Origin: Polyangiaceae bacterium
GTDB lineage: Bacteria; Myxococcota_A; Polyangia; Polyangiales; Polyangiaceae
Assembly: GCA_016712345.1 (NCBI GenBank)
Contig: JADJRH010000001.1
Location: 1,612,001 to 1,676,000 of the forward strand
DNA length: 64,000 bases
Direction of reading: 5' to 3'
Shown here: positions 16,654-25,251 of the stretch, piece after piece
How positions within the stretch are numbered: the stretch's first letter is position 1
How the letters are laid out: the number at the start of each line of letters is the position of its first letter
Notes under the pieces: model-generated
What the model was told of the DNA's origin: nothing
The model's database searches: none
The model's input: only the letters and a program-made list of their open reading frames with translations
Program-made: the position numbers and the translations under genes

Positions 16654-18525
16654 ATGGCGGCAAACGGTAGCGGCTCCAAAGTGATATTGGGTGTTTCAGC
16701 GTTTTATCACGACAGCGCGGCGGCGATCGTGAAGGACGGCGTGATCATCGCAGCAGCGCAGGAAGAGCGATTTACGCGCAAACGCCATGACCAGGCGTTT
16801 CCGAAACACGCAATTGAATATTGCCTAAAAGAAGCGGGGATCTCCGCCGAACAGCTGTCGTACGTGTGTTTTTATGACAAGCCGCTCAAGAAGTTTGACC
16901 GGATCTTGGAAACGTATTTTGCGTACGCACCGAGCGGTTTTGGCTCGTTTCGGCGGGCGCTTCCGATTTGGCTCAAAGAAAAACTCTTCGTTCCGCGCGA
17001 GATCAAGAAGGGGCTCGACAAGCGTTATCAAGGGCCGATCGTGTTTTGCGATCATCACGAGTCGCACGCGGCGAGCGCGTTTTTCCCCTCGCCGTATGAG
17101 CGAGCGGCCATTTTAACAAGCGACGGCGTCGGCGAGTGGGCCACGACAACGTGGGGTGTGGGCGAGGGAAACAAAATTCGAATTGAGAAGGCGATCAGCT
17201 TTCCGCACTCGCTCGGTCTTCTTTACTCGGCGTTTACGTACTTCACCGGGTTTAAGGTCAACTCCGGCGAATACAAGCTGATGGGCCTCGCGCCGTACGG
17301 CGAGCCTGTGTACGCAGACATCATCAAGAAAGAGCTGATCGACATCAAACCCGACGGCTCGTACCGCATGAACATGAAGTACTTCACGTACCCCGACGGT
17401 CTGCGCATGACCGGTGATGGGTTCGCGAAGATCTTTGACGGCCCGGCGCGCAGGCCGGAGAGCCAGATCACCAAGCGCGAGATGGATCTCGCGGCTTCGA
17501 TCCAAGCGGTGACCGAAGAAGTGATGCTGCTGACGGCGCGTCACATCCAGAAAGTCACGAACACAAAATACCTGGTTTTGGCGGGCGGCGTTGCACTCAA
17601 CTGTGTGGCAAACGGCAAGCTGCTGCGCGAGGGTCCGTTCGACGATATCTGGATCCAACCTGCGGCGGGTGATGCCGGCGGCGCACTCGGAGCAGCGCTC
17701 TTTTGCTGGCACCAACTGCTTGAAAACGATCGCAAGGCAACCGGCAAAGACGTTCAGCGCGGATCGCTGCTTGGACCAAAGTACACAACGGCGGAGTGCA
17801 AAGCCGTTTGCGACGCGAAGGGCGCCAAATACAAGGTTTTTGACCGCGAAGAGGCGCTGCTCGATTTCGTTTCCAACCAAATGGCAGACGGAAAAGTGAT
17901 CGGGTGGATGCACGGGCGCATGGAATACGGGCCCCGCGCTCTCGGCGCTCGCAGCATTATCGGCGATCCCCGCAACGTGAAAATGCAGTCGATCATGAAC
18001 CTGCGGATCAAGTTCCGCGAGTCATTCAGACCGTTCGCGCCATGTGTACTCCGTGAAAAGGCGCACGAGTTTTTTGAAATGGATCCGAAGCACGAGAATC
18101 CGTACATGTTGCTCGTTGCGCCGGTGCTCGAAAAACATCGGACGAAACTCACCGCGGAAGAGATCAAGATGATGAAAGACCCCGATCTCACGAAGCGCGT
18201 GAACGTGCCTAGGAGCAGCTTGCCTGCCATCACGCACGTGGATTATTCGGCGCGCGTGCAGACCGTCGATGAAGAACGGCACGGTCGTTATTACCGGCTA
18301 ATGAAGGCTTTTGAGCAAAAAACGGGTTGCCCGGTGATCGTGAACACGAGCTTTAACGTGCGCGGTGAGCCGATCGTGATGACGCCGGAGCACGCGTTTA
18401 ACTGCTTTATCCACACCGATATGGATGTGCTGGTGCTCGAAGACGTGGTGCTTCTCAAATCGGAGCAGCCCAAAGATCTTCAGGTGGACCACGCGCAATA
18501 CCTCTCGAACTTCTCGCTCGACTGA
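16654..18525 (+). CDS. NodU/CmcH-family O-carbamoyltransferase
   Basis: 623 residues, normal for the family. The N-terminal TsaD/Kae1-like domain begins GVSAFYHDSAAAIVKDG and carries the metal-binding HHESHAASAF motif (about 131-140). A middle segment has GGVALNCVANGKL and PAAGDAGGALGAALF. The C-terminal carbamoyltransferase domain has MEYGPRALGARSIIGDPRN, FRPFAPCVL and NTSFNVRGEPIV. These enzymes move a carbamoyl group from carbamoyl phosphate, through a carbamoyl-adenylate, to a hydroxyl of a sugar or natural product. The next two genes (SxtJ family and DUF5989) form a recurrent cassette with this enzyme, also seen in saxitoxin clusters. No biosynthetic scaffold genes are nearby, so the acceptor may be an envelope glycan; that is inference. 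Confidence 0.93.
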   Translation: MAANGSGSKVILGVSAFYHDSAAAIVKDGVIIAAAQEERFTRKRHDQAFPKHAIEYCLKEAGISAEQLSYVCFYDKPLKKFDRILETYFAYAPSGFGSFRRALPIWLKEKLFVPREIKKGLDKRYQGPIVFCDHHESHAASAFFPSPYERAAILTSDGVGEWATTTWGVGEGNKIRIEKAISFPHSLGLLYSAFTYFTGFKVNSGEYKLMGLAPYGEPVYADIIKKELIDIKPDGSYRMNMKYFTYPDGLRMTGDGFAKIFDGPARRPESQITKREMDLAASIQAVTEEVMLLTARHIQKVTNTKYLVLAGGVALNCVANGKLLREGPFDDIWIQPAAGDAGGALGAALFCWHQLLENDRKATGKDVQRGSLLGPKYTTAECKAVCDAKGAKYKVFDREEALLDFVSNQMADGKVIGWMHGRMEYGPRALGARSIIGDPRNVKMQSIMNLRIKFRESFRPFAPCVLREKAHEFFEMDPKHENPYMLLVAPVLEKHRTKLTAEEIKMMKDPDLTKRVNVPRSSLPAITHVDYSARVQTVDEERHGRYYRLMKAFEQKTGCPVIVNTSFNVRGEPIVMTPEHAFNCFIHTDMDVLVLEDVVLLKSEQPKDLQVDHAQYLSNFSLD

Positions 18526-18546
18526 TCGCAGGGGATCTACAGATTC

Positions 18547-19155
18547 ATGGACACACACGGAAAAAAACCCGCCGCTTCGGGTGGCACCGAGCCGGTTGAA
18601 ATTGGCGTTGTGCTCTTTCTTTTGAGCGCAATCGCCGCGTTGGTTCTGTGGCAGGCGCTCCACATGCCCGCGATCGCAAAGTATGTGATCTTGGGTGGCC
18701 TGGGTGTACACGCGCTGCTGGCGCTCCTCGCCATTCGTGAAGTTGCGGCCGAACTGAACACCAAACCGTCCGCCTCGGATCTAAGGCAATTTGGCCTGAT
18801 TTTTTTGGCAGGCACCGCCATCCTCGGGCTCGTTTTTTGGTTCGTGTTCGATCACAACTATGACCGAGCGAAATACTTCTTCATCGCGGGCGGCGCTGTG
18901 ATGGTGCTGTCGCTCATTCCACCGATCGGTCGGTACCTCTACATCGTGTGGATGGGCCTTGGGCTCACGATGGGGCTCGTCACTTCACCCATCATCATGT
19001 TTCTGCTTTTCGTGGTGTTGATCGTGCCGGTGGGCATCATTTTCAAGGTGACGGGTCGCGACCTGATGAAGCGGCAACTGGACGACAAAGCCGAAAGTTA
19101 TTGGGAAGAATATCCAAAACACGAGGATCCCACGCGTTACGTAAAACAGTTCTAA
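18547..19155 (+). CDS. SxtJ-family membrane protein
   Basis: 202 residues. There are five or more hydrophobic segments: about 18-38, 45-62, 80-100, 107-122 and 130-165. The soluble tail KVTGRDLMKRQLDDKAESYW ... DPTRYVKQF matches the conserved C-terminus of SxtJ proteins (GRD, YW, and a terminal RY.KQF). Its function is unknown. It always travels with a carbamoyltransferase and a DUF5989 protein, so it may anchor the enzyme at the inner membrane. The gene lies 21 bp after the carbamoyltransferase stop and is clearly in the same operon. Confidence 0.88.
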   Translation: MDTHGKKPAASGGTEPVEIGVVLFLLSAIAALVLWQALHMPAIAKYVILGGLGVHALLALLAIREVAAELNTKPSASDLRQFGLIFLAGTAILGLVFWFVFDHNYDRAKYFFIAGGAVMVLSLIPPIGRYLYIVWMGLGLTMGLVTSPIIMFLLFVVLIVPVGIIFKVTGRDLMKRQLDDKAESYWEEYPKHEDPTRYVKQF

Positions 19156-19206
19156 ACTTCGTTTTGCAAACGCGTCCGCCCGAAGGTTGCAAGGAGTACG
19201 GTGAGT

Positions 19207-19401
19207 ATGGCCAGCGAGAAGAAAAGTGAGTTTGAGAAAGTTGCCTCCAAGAACAACAGCGTCGTGGGCGACTTTCTCGACTACCTCAAAGCCAACAAGA
19301 AATGGTGGCTCCTTCCCATTTTGAGCACGCTGCTTCTCATTGGTGTGCTCCTGCTGTTGAGCACAACGGCGGCCGCTCCGTTTATCTACACGCTGTTCTG
19401 A
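19207..19401 (+). CDS. DUF5989-family small membrane protein
   Basis: 64 residues from ATG 19207; a GTG two codons earlier (19201) shares the same AAGGAG site at about 19190 and cannot be excluded. The N-terminus is charged (SEKKSEFEKVASKN). Then come FLDYLKANKKWWLLPI, one transmembrane helix (LSTLLLIGVLLLLS) and a hydrophobic end APFIYTLF. This KKWWLLPI ... APFIYTLF pattern is the DUF5989 signature. Last gene of the carbamoyltransferase-SxtJ-DUF5989 operon, 51 bp after sxtJ and followed by a strong terminator. Probably a small partner subunit in the membrane; its biochemical role is unknown. Confidence 0.85.
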   Translation: MASEKKSEFEKVASKNNSVVGDFLDYLKANKKWWLLPILSTLLLIGVLLLLSTTAAAPFIYTLF

Positions 19402-19445
19402 TCGCTTTGGATCCAAGGCGATCCTCGGCTCCGCACTAAACAATC

Positions 19446-19490
19446 AAGCCCTGTTGTCGCTCTCGCGAAGAGCAGCAACAGGGCTTTTGT
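19446..19490 (+). terminator. Rho-independent terminator after the carbamoyltransferase operon
   Basis: Left arm aagccctgttgtcgctct (19446-19463) pairs with right arm agagcagcaacagggctt (19469-19486) apart from two central mismatches, and a T-rich tail follows (ttttgtttg). It closes the + strand operon ending at 19401. Being nearly symmetrical with A/T runs on both sides, it may also stop transcription from the minus-strand dehydrogenase gene ending at 19544. Confidence 0.9.
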
Positions 19491-19543
19491 TTGTTCGAGC
19501 AACTACCGAGATCGACCGACGATTTGCGGCGCGCAGCAACGCC

Positions 19544-20842
19544 TCACGGGAAGATTTCGCGCTCGGAGTACACCTGCCCGATGCGATTGATCGCAACGGC
19601 ATAAGACGCGAGACGCATGGAGACTTTTTTCTCGCGGGCCATGTCGACCACTTCGCGGTAGGCGCGTTTCATCGCTTTTTCAAGGCGATCGTCCACCTCT
19701 TCGAGCGTCCATTGCTCGCTGCGTTTGTTTTGCACCCACTCGTAGTAACTCACGGTAACGCCGCCCGAGTTGGCGAGAATGTCGGGGAGAATGTCGATCC
19801 CTCTTTCGAGAAGAACCTTTTCACCCTCAGGTGTACACGGTCCGTTGGCGCCTTCGGCAACCAGACGAACGTTGAGTGCCTGCGCTTCTTCTGCGCCGAT
19901 CTGACCTTCGAGCGCAGCCGGAGCAAAGATGTCGGCCTTGATCTTGAAGAACTCTTCGCGGCTGATTTTTTTGCCCGCCGGATACCCTTCAATGGAGCGG
20001 TTGCGCTTAACGTACTCTTGGAGTTTGTACGGATTAAAGCCTTCTGGATTGTAGAGGTACCCCGTGTGATCGCCGACCGCGATGAGGGAGACACCGAGTT
20101 TGGAGAGAATTGCAGACGTGTGCGAGCCGACGTTGCCGAAGCCTTGAACGATGATGGTTGCGCCGCCGAGCTGGAAGTTTTTGTCTTCTGCCCATTCTGT
20201 AATGCAGTGAACCAAGCCTTGGCCGGTTGCTTTTTCACGACCGAGCGTGCCGCCGGACGCCACGGGCTTGCCCGTCACAACGCCTTTGACGGCCTGTTTT
20301 TCACCGCCGACGCTGTTCATGTACGTGTCCATGGCCCACGCCATGATGCGTGAATCGGTGCCCACATCCGGCGCGGGGATGTCTGTCTCGGGACCGATGT
20401 TCGATCCGAGTGCGTGGAAGAAACGGCGCGTGATCCGCTGCAATTCTGTGCGTGAAACAGCGTTGGGGTTGAACTTGATGCCGCCTTTGCCGCCGCCGTA
20501 GGGCAGGTTCATGAGCGCGCATTTGATCGTCATCATGGCCGCGAGCGCCTTCGCGTCGTCGAGGGTGACGCTCTCGTGGAAGCGCATGCCGCCTTTGTAC
20601 GGCCCGAGAAGGTTGTTGTGCTGAATGCGGTAGCCTTTGAACAGCTTGATCGATCCGTCATCCATCCGAACGGGGAAATTGACGATGATCTCGTTCTTGG
20701 GCTGGCTCAGGATCGTGTGTACATATTCAGGTACATCGACCGTTTTGCACCCAGCTTCGATGTAGTGCTGGATGGTTTTGAAAAACTCATATTTGGGCTT
20801 GGGGGCCGGCGCGCTGCTCAACGTAGGGTTTTCTTCGCTCAT
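19544..20842 (-). CDS. Glu/Leu/Phe/Val dehydrogenase (NAD(P)-dependent glutamate dehydrogenase)
   Basis: 432 residues, the usual size of hexameric GDH. The N-terminal ELFV dimerisation domain carries GGMRFHESVTLDDAKALA and the catalytic lysine region LPYGGGKGGIKFNP, then PAPDVGTDSRIMAW. The C-terminal Rossmann domain has VQGFGNVGSHTSAIL. It interconverts glutamate with 2-oxoglutarate and ammonia in the cytoplasm. GFGNVG and the overall pattern match the GudB/GdhA catabolic type, but cofactor preference cannot be settled by eye. Monocistronic by context: the terminator at 19446-19490 lies downstream and 128 bp separate its start from cdsA. No good Shine-Dalgarno is visible before ATG 20842. 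Confidence 0.95.
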   Translation of the reverse strand: MSEENPTLSSAPAPKPKYEFFKTIQHYIEAGCKTVDVPEYVHTILSQPKNEIIVNFPVRMDDGSIKLFKGYRIQHNNLLGPYKGGMRFHESVTLDDAKALAAMMTIKCALMNLPYGGGKGGIKFNPNAVSRTELQRITRRFFHALGSNIGPETDIPAPDVGTDSRIMAWAMDTYMNSVGGEKQAVKGVVTGKPVASGGTLGREKATGQGLVHCITEWAEDKNFQLGGATIIVQGFGNVGSHTSAILSKLGVSLIAVGDHTGYLYNPEGFNPYKLQEYVKRNRSIEGYPAGKKISREEFFKIKADIFAPAALEGQIGAEEAQALNVRLVAEGANGPCTPEGEKVLLERGIDILPDILANSGGVTVSYYEWVQNKRSEQWTLEEVDDRLEKAMKRAYREVVDMAREKKVSMRLASYAVAINRIGQVYSEREIFP

Positions 20843-20970
20843 GATCGCGGGAGGGTCTTAGTCGCAGAGTTGGCGCGCTTCAATCGCGCCGCGAGCGCGA
20901 TCTGCATCACGCGCCGCGTTAACTCAAAGCGTCACGAAAACGTGTCGCGCGACCCTCAATTGAGGCGCGA

Positions 20971-21789
20971 TCAGCCGCGAAAAAAGCGCAAATACAAATA
21001 GGAGATGGCGGCGGTAAAAAGCAGCGCGTCCACGCGATCGAGCAAACCACCATGACCCGGAATAATGCCGCCGGAGTCTTTTACGCCGAACGAGCGTTTG
21101 AGCAGCGATTCACCGAGATCGCCCGCCTGTCCAATGCCTCCGGCAACAACTGCAAGGCCGAGCGCGTGCGTAACGGGAAGGGTTTTTAGATAGAAAAAAT
21201 GAGCGAGGAGCGCCCCGGCCGCGGCGCCGACCAAACCACCGAAAGCCCCTTCAACCGTTTTCTTGGGGCTCACAGCTTCATACAATTTGTGTTTGCCCAA
21301 AAAGCGGCCGGCGAAATACGCACCGGTGTCGCTCAGCCACGAGAGCATGAGCGCGAGGAGCACAAAACCAGGGCCGTCTTTGCCACCGTCGCGGTGCAAA
21401 AGGATGCCGGCACCGAGCCCTCCACCGAGCCAAATGGGCCCAAAAATCACGGCCATCATGCGCAGTGCGGCGGTGTTGATTTCACCCAGTCGAAAGAGCG
21501 CGAGCAGAATTGCCACCACGGGCAGCACGAAGATCATTGCGAGGAGCGCGCGAGCGTCGGCACCGAAGAACCAAAGCACCGCCATTACGCCGAGCGTAAG
21601 AAGTGTACACACGACCTGCGAAACACGATCGCCCGGATGGGTCATGCCGTAGAGTTCAAGGCTTCCGATGAAGCACGCGACCGACACGAAAAGCGCCCAT
21701 CCCCACGATGGTCCGAGGAAGATGAGGGACAACAAAATCGGCGCCGCAACGGCGGCTGTGAGTAGGCGCGCAGCCAGATTCGAGCGCAC
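20971..21789 (-). CDS. cdsA: Phosphatidate cytidylyltransferase
   Basis: 272 residues from a GTG at 21789. Polytopic membrane protein with about eight hydrophobic segments. The C-terminal CdsA signature is present: SDTGAYFAGRFLGKHKL, SPKKTVEGAFGGL and DSGGIIPGHGGLLDRVDALL, containing the Asp/Gly residues of the active site. It makes CDP-diacylglycerol from phosphatidate and CTP at the inner membrane, the branch point of phospholipid synthesis. It starts 4 bases after the uppS stop, so the pair is translationally coupled, the usual uppS-cdsA order. dxr and rseP, often next, are absent. Confidence 0.96.
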   Translation of the reverse strand: MRSNLAARLLTAAVAAPILLSLIFLGPSWGWALFVSVACFIGSLELYGMTHPGDRVSQVVCTLLTLGVMAVLWFFGADARALLAMIFVLPVVAILLALFRLGEINTAALRMMAVIFGPIWLGGGLGAGILLHRDGGKDGPGFVLLALMLSWLSDTGAYFAGRFLGKHKLYEAVSPKKTVEGAFGGLVGAAAGALLAHFFYLKTLPVTHALGLAVVAGGIGQAGDLGESLLKRSFGVKDSGGIIPGHGGLLDRVDALLFTAAISYLYLRFFRG

Positions 21790-21793
21790 TAGT

Positions 21794-22567
21794 TCAGGCT
21801 CCCATTATCGGACTTGTAACAATCGCTTCGGGGTTTGATAGCGCGCCTTTACCAACGTTGCCGAACCTGCGCTCGCGTTTTTGGTAGCAGGCGATCGCTT
21901 CAAACAGATCGTTTTCGGTGTAGTCGGGCCAAAGCACGTCGGAGAAAGCAAGTTCTGCATACGCGGCACCGAAGAGCAGAAAGTTGGACAACCGCTGCTC
22001 GCCGCCCGTGCGAATGATGAGGTCGGGATCACCCACAGAGAGGCTTGGAAGACGTGCGGCGAGCGCCTCAACGTCGATCGCGTTTGGATCAAGTCGCCCC
22101 TGCGCCACGTCTTTTGCGAGATCTTGAGCGGCACGCGCGATCTCCTCACGACCGCCGTATGAGAGCGCCAATGCGAGCGTCATGCGCCCGTTGATTTTGG
22201 AGGCATCGCGCAGCGGATCGAGCACTTCTCGAACGAACGGCGGAAGCCTCGAAAGGTCTCCAATTGCCACAAGGCGAATGCCGTTTTCTAAGATTTCGTC
22301 GCGTTCGGAGAGCAAATATTCGTGAAGCAGGCCCATGAGCGCGTCGACTTCACCCGGCGGTCGACCCCAGTTTTGTTCGCTGAACGCGTAGAGCGTGAGC
22401 GCATCGATCCCGAGGCGGCGCGAGATTCGAACAATTCTTCGGACGGCGGCGGACCCGGCTTTATGTCCGGCCTCGCGGGGCTGACCGCGCATCTCGGCCC
22501 AACGGCCGTTGCCATCCATGATGATTCCCACGTGGCGTGGGAGATTTCTTGTTTCAACAACGTGCAT
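21794..22567 (-). CDS. uppS: Isoprenyl (undecaprenyl) diphosphate synthase
   Basis: 257 residues. Cis-prenyltransferase motifs: HVGIIMDGNGRWAEMRG with the metal-binding Asp, GHKAGSAAVRRIV, LTLYAFSEQNWGRP, ALSYGGREEI, and the C-terminal DLIIRTGGEQRLSNFLLFGAAYAELAF. It condenses isopentenyl diphosphate units onto farnesyl diphosphate, giving the C55 lipid carrier for peptidoglycan and O-antigen. Cytosolic face of the membrane. Its start lies 61 bases from the start chosen for the divergent gene at 22629, so their promoters must share that short gap or overlap the coding sequences. First gene of uppS-cdsA. Confidence 0.97.
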   Translation of the reverse strand: MHVVETRNLPRHVGIIMDGNGRWAEMRGQPREAGHKAGSAAVRRIVRISRRLGIDALTLYAFSEQNWGRPPGEVDALMGLLHEYLLSERDEILENGIRLVAIGDLSRLPPFVREVLDPLRDASKINGRMTLALALSYGGREEIARAAQDLAKDVAQGRLDPNAIDVEALAARLPSLSVGDPDLIIRTGGEQRLSNFLLFGAAYAELAFSDVLWPDYTENDLFEAIACYQKRERRFGNVGKGALSNPEAIVTSPIMGA

Positions 22568-22628
22568 GAGCAGGGGCCGGGCAGTTTCCCCTGTTGACGC
22601 GCGACTGTCGACTGTCGAAAGAACGCGC

Positions 22629-25040
22629 GTGATCGCCGCGCTTCAAACTCACGCGAAGGGCCGCGCTCCGGCCGTGGCCGTGGCGGCGATTGCTGCGATC
22701 GGTGTGGCACTTTTTAAGGCAGCACCGCCGCCGCGAACAGTTGAAGGTGTGGCGGAGGCGCTCGGCAAAGCCGCGGGCGGCACCGTTCGGCCGGACGATT
22801 TTTTGTGGGAATCTCGCGTTGGATTTTTCACCGATACGTTTTGGGGGCGGCGCGTTTTGTTTCTCGCAACATCGGGTGACGGCACGCGCGATCTGTTCCG
22901 GGCGAGGGTGAAACTCACGCGCGCCGGGCGGCCGATCTCGATCCATGGTGTACACAATCTGACGCAATCCAGTCTCGGCGACGAGCGCGACCTCACAGGG
23001 AGTGGACATCATGTGGCGTTTGCAACAGCCACCGGCGACGGAATTCTCGGTGTCACGCTACTCGATCTAGACGGCGCCGCGAGCGAGCCGACGGATCGAC
23101 TGATGCGAGCCGTTCAAGCGTTGGATCGGCAACTTCAAACCGGCTCGTTTGCCGGGCTTGGACGCACCGAAATCACATTCAACGAGCCTCCGAGTGAACT
23201 CAAGTTGGAGGTTGCTCAAACGTCGCTCGTGCTCTCCGTCGGGCCCGAAAGTGTACCCATCGCACTCGACTTGAGTACACATGAGCTGCAAACAACACGC
23301 ACCAACCCGTTTGGTGCCGCGGCTCAAACCATTGCCGGCGTTAGGCGGCCGGCGGCGGGAGTGTTGGCCGACGCGTTTCGATCGATCACGGGCCTCCCCG
23401 CCGGAACCGGTCTGAGCGGCATTTCGTCGGGATCGCTTGGACTCGGATCAAACTTGCCCCTCGCCGCGCCGGAAGGCCTTCGCATTGCGGCAGACTATCC
23501 AACGGTGGGTGGGTGGCCGCCGGCGCCGCTCACCTCGGTGTCGTCGACGCCTTTCGACGGTGAAGGATTTTGGCACGTTTCAAAGGCTTTTTCTGATGCG
23601 CCGAACACGGCGGAAGCGCCGCTCGTTGTTGAAACGGTTGTTCGCCCCGACAAAAACAAACCCGGTGTCGCGGTTCACTTGATCGCGATCGACACGCGGC
23701 GCGTCGATTTGCAGTTGGTGCCCGGCCTGTCTTATCCGAGCGCGGCCACCGGGCTTCACGGCAGCGGCAAACTTCCCGCCGAGATCGGCGCCGACGATGT
23801 GGTCGCCGCGTTTGTCGATGGGCCGGCCCCTGCGCAAATCCCGCTTGGTTATCAGTCTGAAAATCGGCTTTTTTCACCCATGGCGGCCGGCGCACCCACA
23901 CTCGCCGAAAAGCTCGATGGGCGCCTCACGCTGGGTTCCTGGCCGAGCGACGCGGCGCGTGATGCGTACACAACAATCGCTCAATACCCCGACGCCCTCG
24001 CGGACAATCAGGGGGCACCGCTCGCGCCGAATGGGTACACATCGAACGTCGGCCGCTCGGCGCTTTGTCGCACCTCTTCGGGCCACCTTGTGTACGCATT
24101 CACCATCGCCGGCGCGGCGTCGCTGCGCGAAGGTCTGCTTTTGGCCGGGTGCACGTCGGGCGTACACATGGCCGCTGAACCCAGCGGCGTTGGTTTTGCT
24201 TATTTCCACGCGGGATCGCCGAACACGTTGGCGACTGCGTCCCCCAAAATGAGCGCTTCGTGGGCGGAGCCTTGGCAACAAAGCATTGGGGTGCTCATTC
24301 GGCGCGCCAAATTGCCGCGCGCATGGTCGTCAAAAAAGGTTGAATGGACAGTCGACGCCGGCACCCAGCCCGAACCGACGTGGCTCCCAGCGGTGTACAC
24401 GACCGAAGTTGAAGAACTCGGCGCAAAAGTTAAAGTGTACGCATTTCTGCCGGACCGTTTTTCGTTTCGACTGGCCGCAGGTTCTGACGAAACAACCACA
24501 CAACGCAGCGACAAACCCGGCCCTACAGAGGCGGAACGCACGTCGGCCGCCGCCGCATTTGGGCTCAGCGTGGCGCGCCGAACGGTACGTCGCGGCCTGA
24601 TTGTGAACGGCAACCAGGTATCGCGCGTGGGTAATCCGCCGGGCGTTTGGCTCACGCTTCAAGGCACACGACTCAACGTGCTTGGCCCGGGGCAAGCCCC
24701 CGCCGCCGGCATCGACGGCGCGGAACTCACGCTGGTTGCCGATGAACGCACGCTGCTTCCGGCCGCACGTGAAGTTGGAACGCAAAGGCCTCGAAGCGCG
24801 CTATGCACCCTCCCCGACGGCCTCGTGTTGGTTGCTCACACAAGTTTCGACACCGAAGAAGCGGTGACGCAGGTGCTTCTCGATCTGGGGTGCGATCGCG
24901 TCGCGTCGCTCGATCGAGGCGCTCACGACGGCGTGTTCGTTCATCGCGCCGGCACGGACAGCCCGCCCGCCGCCACCTACGAAGCGAGCGCGCTTTACGT
25001 TCTGCCCGGTCCGGCCGTCGGCACTGCGCAGTCGTTCTGA
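22629..25040 (+). CDS. Membrane-anchored NAGPA (phosphodiester glycosidase)-like protein
   Basis: 803 residues from GTG 22629; the longer frame would overlap uppS and adds no recognisable residues. One N-terminal membrane anchor (about 13-35) precedes a long exported region. Residues about 330-560 resemble the phosphodiester glycosidase (NAGPA-type) domain seen in larger myxobacterial proteins: VVAAFVDGP, LTLGSWPSD, GRSALCRTSSGHLVYAF and a conserved Cys in LLLAGCTSGVHMAAE. A second, similar unit follows near 690-790 (RSALCTLPDGLVLVAHTSF, VLLDLGCDRVASLDRG). The usual AFNGGF and LDxG elements of active members are altered, so it may be a non-catalytic paralogue. The duplication within one chain is unusual. 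Function unknown. Confidence 0.65.
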   Translation: MIAALQTHAKGRAPAVAVAAIAAIGVALFKAAPPPRTVEGVAEALGKAAGGTVRPDDFLWESRVGFFTDTFWGRRVLFLATSGDGTRDLFRARVKLTRAGRPISIHGVHNLTQSSLGDERDLTGSGHHVAFATATGDGILGVTLLDLDGAASEPTDRLMRAVQALDRQLQTGSFAGLGRTEITFNEPPSELKLEVAQTSLVLSVGPESVPIALDLSTHELQTTRTNPFGAAAQTIAGVRRPAAGVLADAFRSITGLPAGTGLSGISSGSLGLGSNLPLAAPEGLRIAADYPTVGGWPPAPLTSVSSTPFDGEGFWHVSKAFSDAPNTAEAPLVVETVVRPDKNKPGVAVHLIAIDTRRVDLQLVPGLSYPSAATGLHGSGKLPAEIGADDVVAAFVDGPAPAQIPLGYQSENRLFSPMAAGAPTLAEKLDGRLTLGSWPSDAARDAYTTIAQYPDALADNQGAPLAPNGYTSNVGRSALCRTSSGHLVYAFTIAGAASLREGLLLAGCTSGVHMAAEPSGVGFAYFHAGSPNTLATASPKMSASWAEPWQQSIGVLIRRAKLPRAWSSKKVEWTVDAGTQPEPTWLPAVYTTEVEELGAKVKVYAFLPDRFSFRLAAGSDETTTQRSDKPGPTEAERTSAAAAFGLSVARRTVRRGLIVNGNQVSRVGNPPGVWLTLQGTRLNVLGPGQAPAAGIDGAELTLVADERTLLPAAREVGTQRPRSALCTLPDGLVLVAHTSFDTEEAVTQVLLDLGCDRVASLDRGAHDGVFVHRAGTDSPPAATYEASALYVLPGPAVGTAQSF

Positions 25041-25064
25041 CGCGGAGCTTGATCCAATGGGTTT

Positions 25065-25118
25065 TGGCCCCCCGCGACGCGCGGAGGGCGAAGCCCGAGC
25101 ACGACGCTTGGGGGGCCA
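25065..25118 (+). terminator. GC-rich hairpin element after the NAGPA-like gene
   Basis: TGGCCCCCC at 25065-25073 pairs exactly with GGGGGGCCA at 25110-25118, enclosing a GC-rich loop with further pairing (ggcgaagcc). It lies 25 bases past the stop at 25040, in the gap between convergent genes. There is no T-run, so termination is plausible but unproven. A C-run/G-run hairpin with a similar following gggggcagc motif occurs at 44890-44965. Confidence 0.5.
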
Positions 25119-25251
25119 GGACCGCGGAACGCGGGCCGATGGGGGGCAGCGAAGCGGGCCTGAGCGTTCATTCAACTGCGTACACAATCAGTCCCACCGC
25201 GATGCGGTTCATCCGCTCCGTTTGCGTTACCTGAGCATGCGTGCACACTGC

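Noticed and set aside
17113..17913. 266-residue minus-strand frame
   Set aside because: Antisense to the carbamoyltransferase gene, whose active-site motifs are intact.
25056..25170. tRNA or rRNA fragment in the GC-rich gap
   Set aside because: No cloverleaf or TΨC-type ttcgaatc motif; the structure is a plain hairpin.
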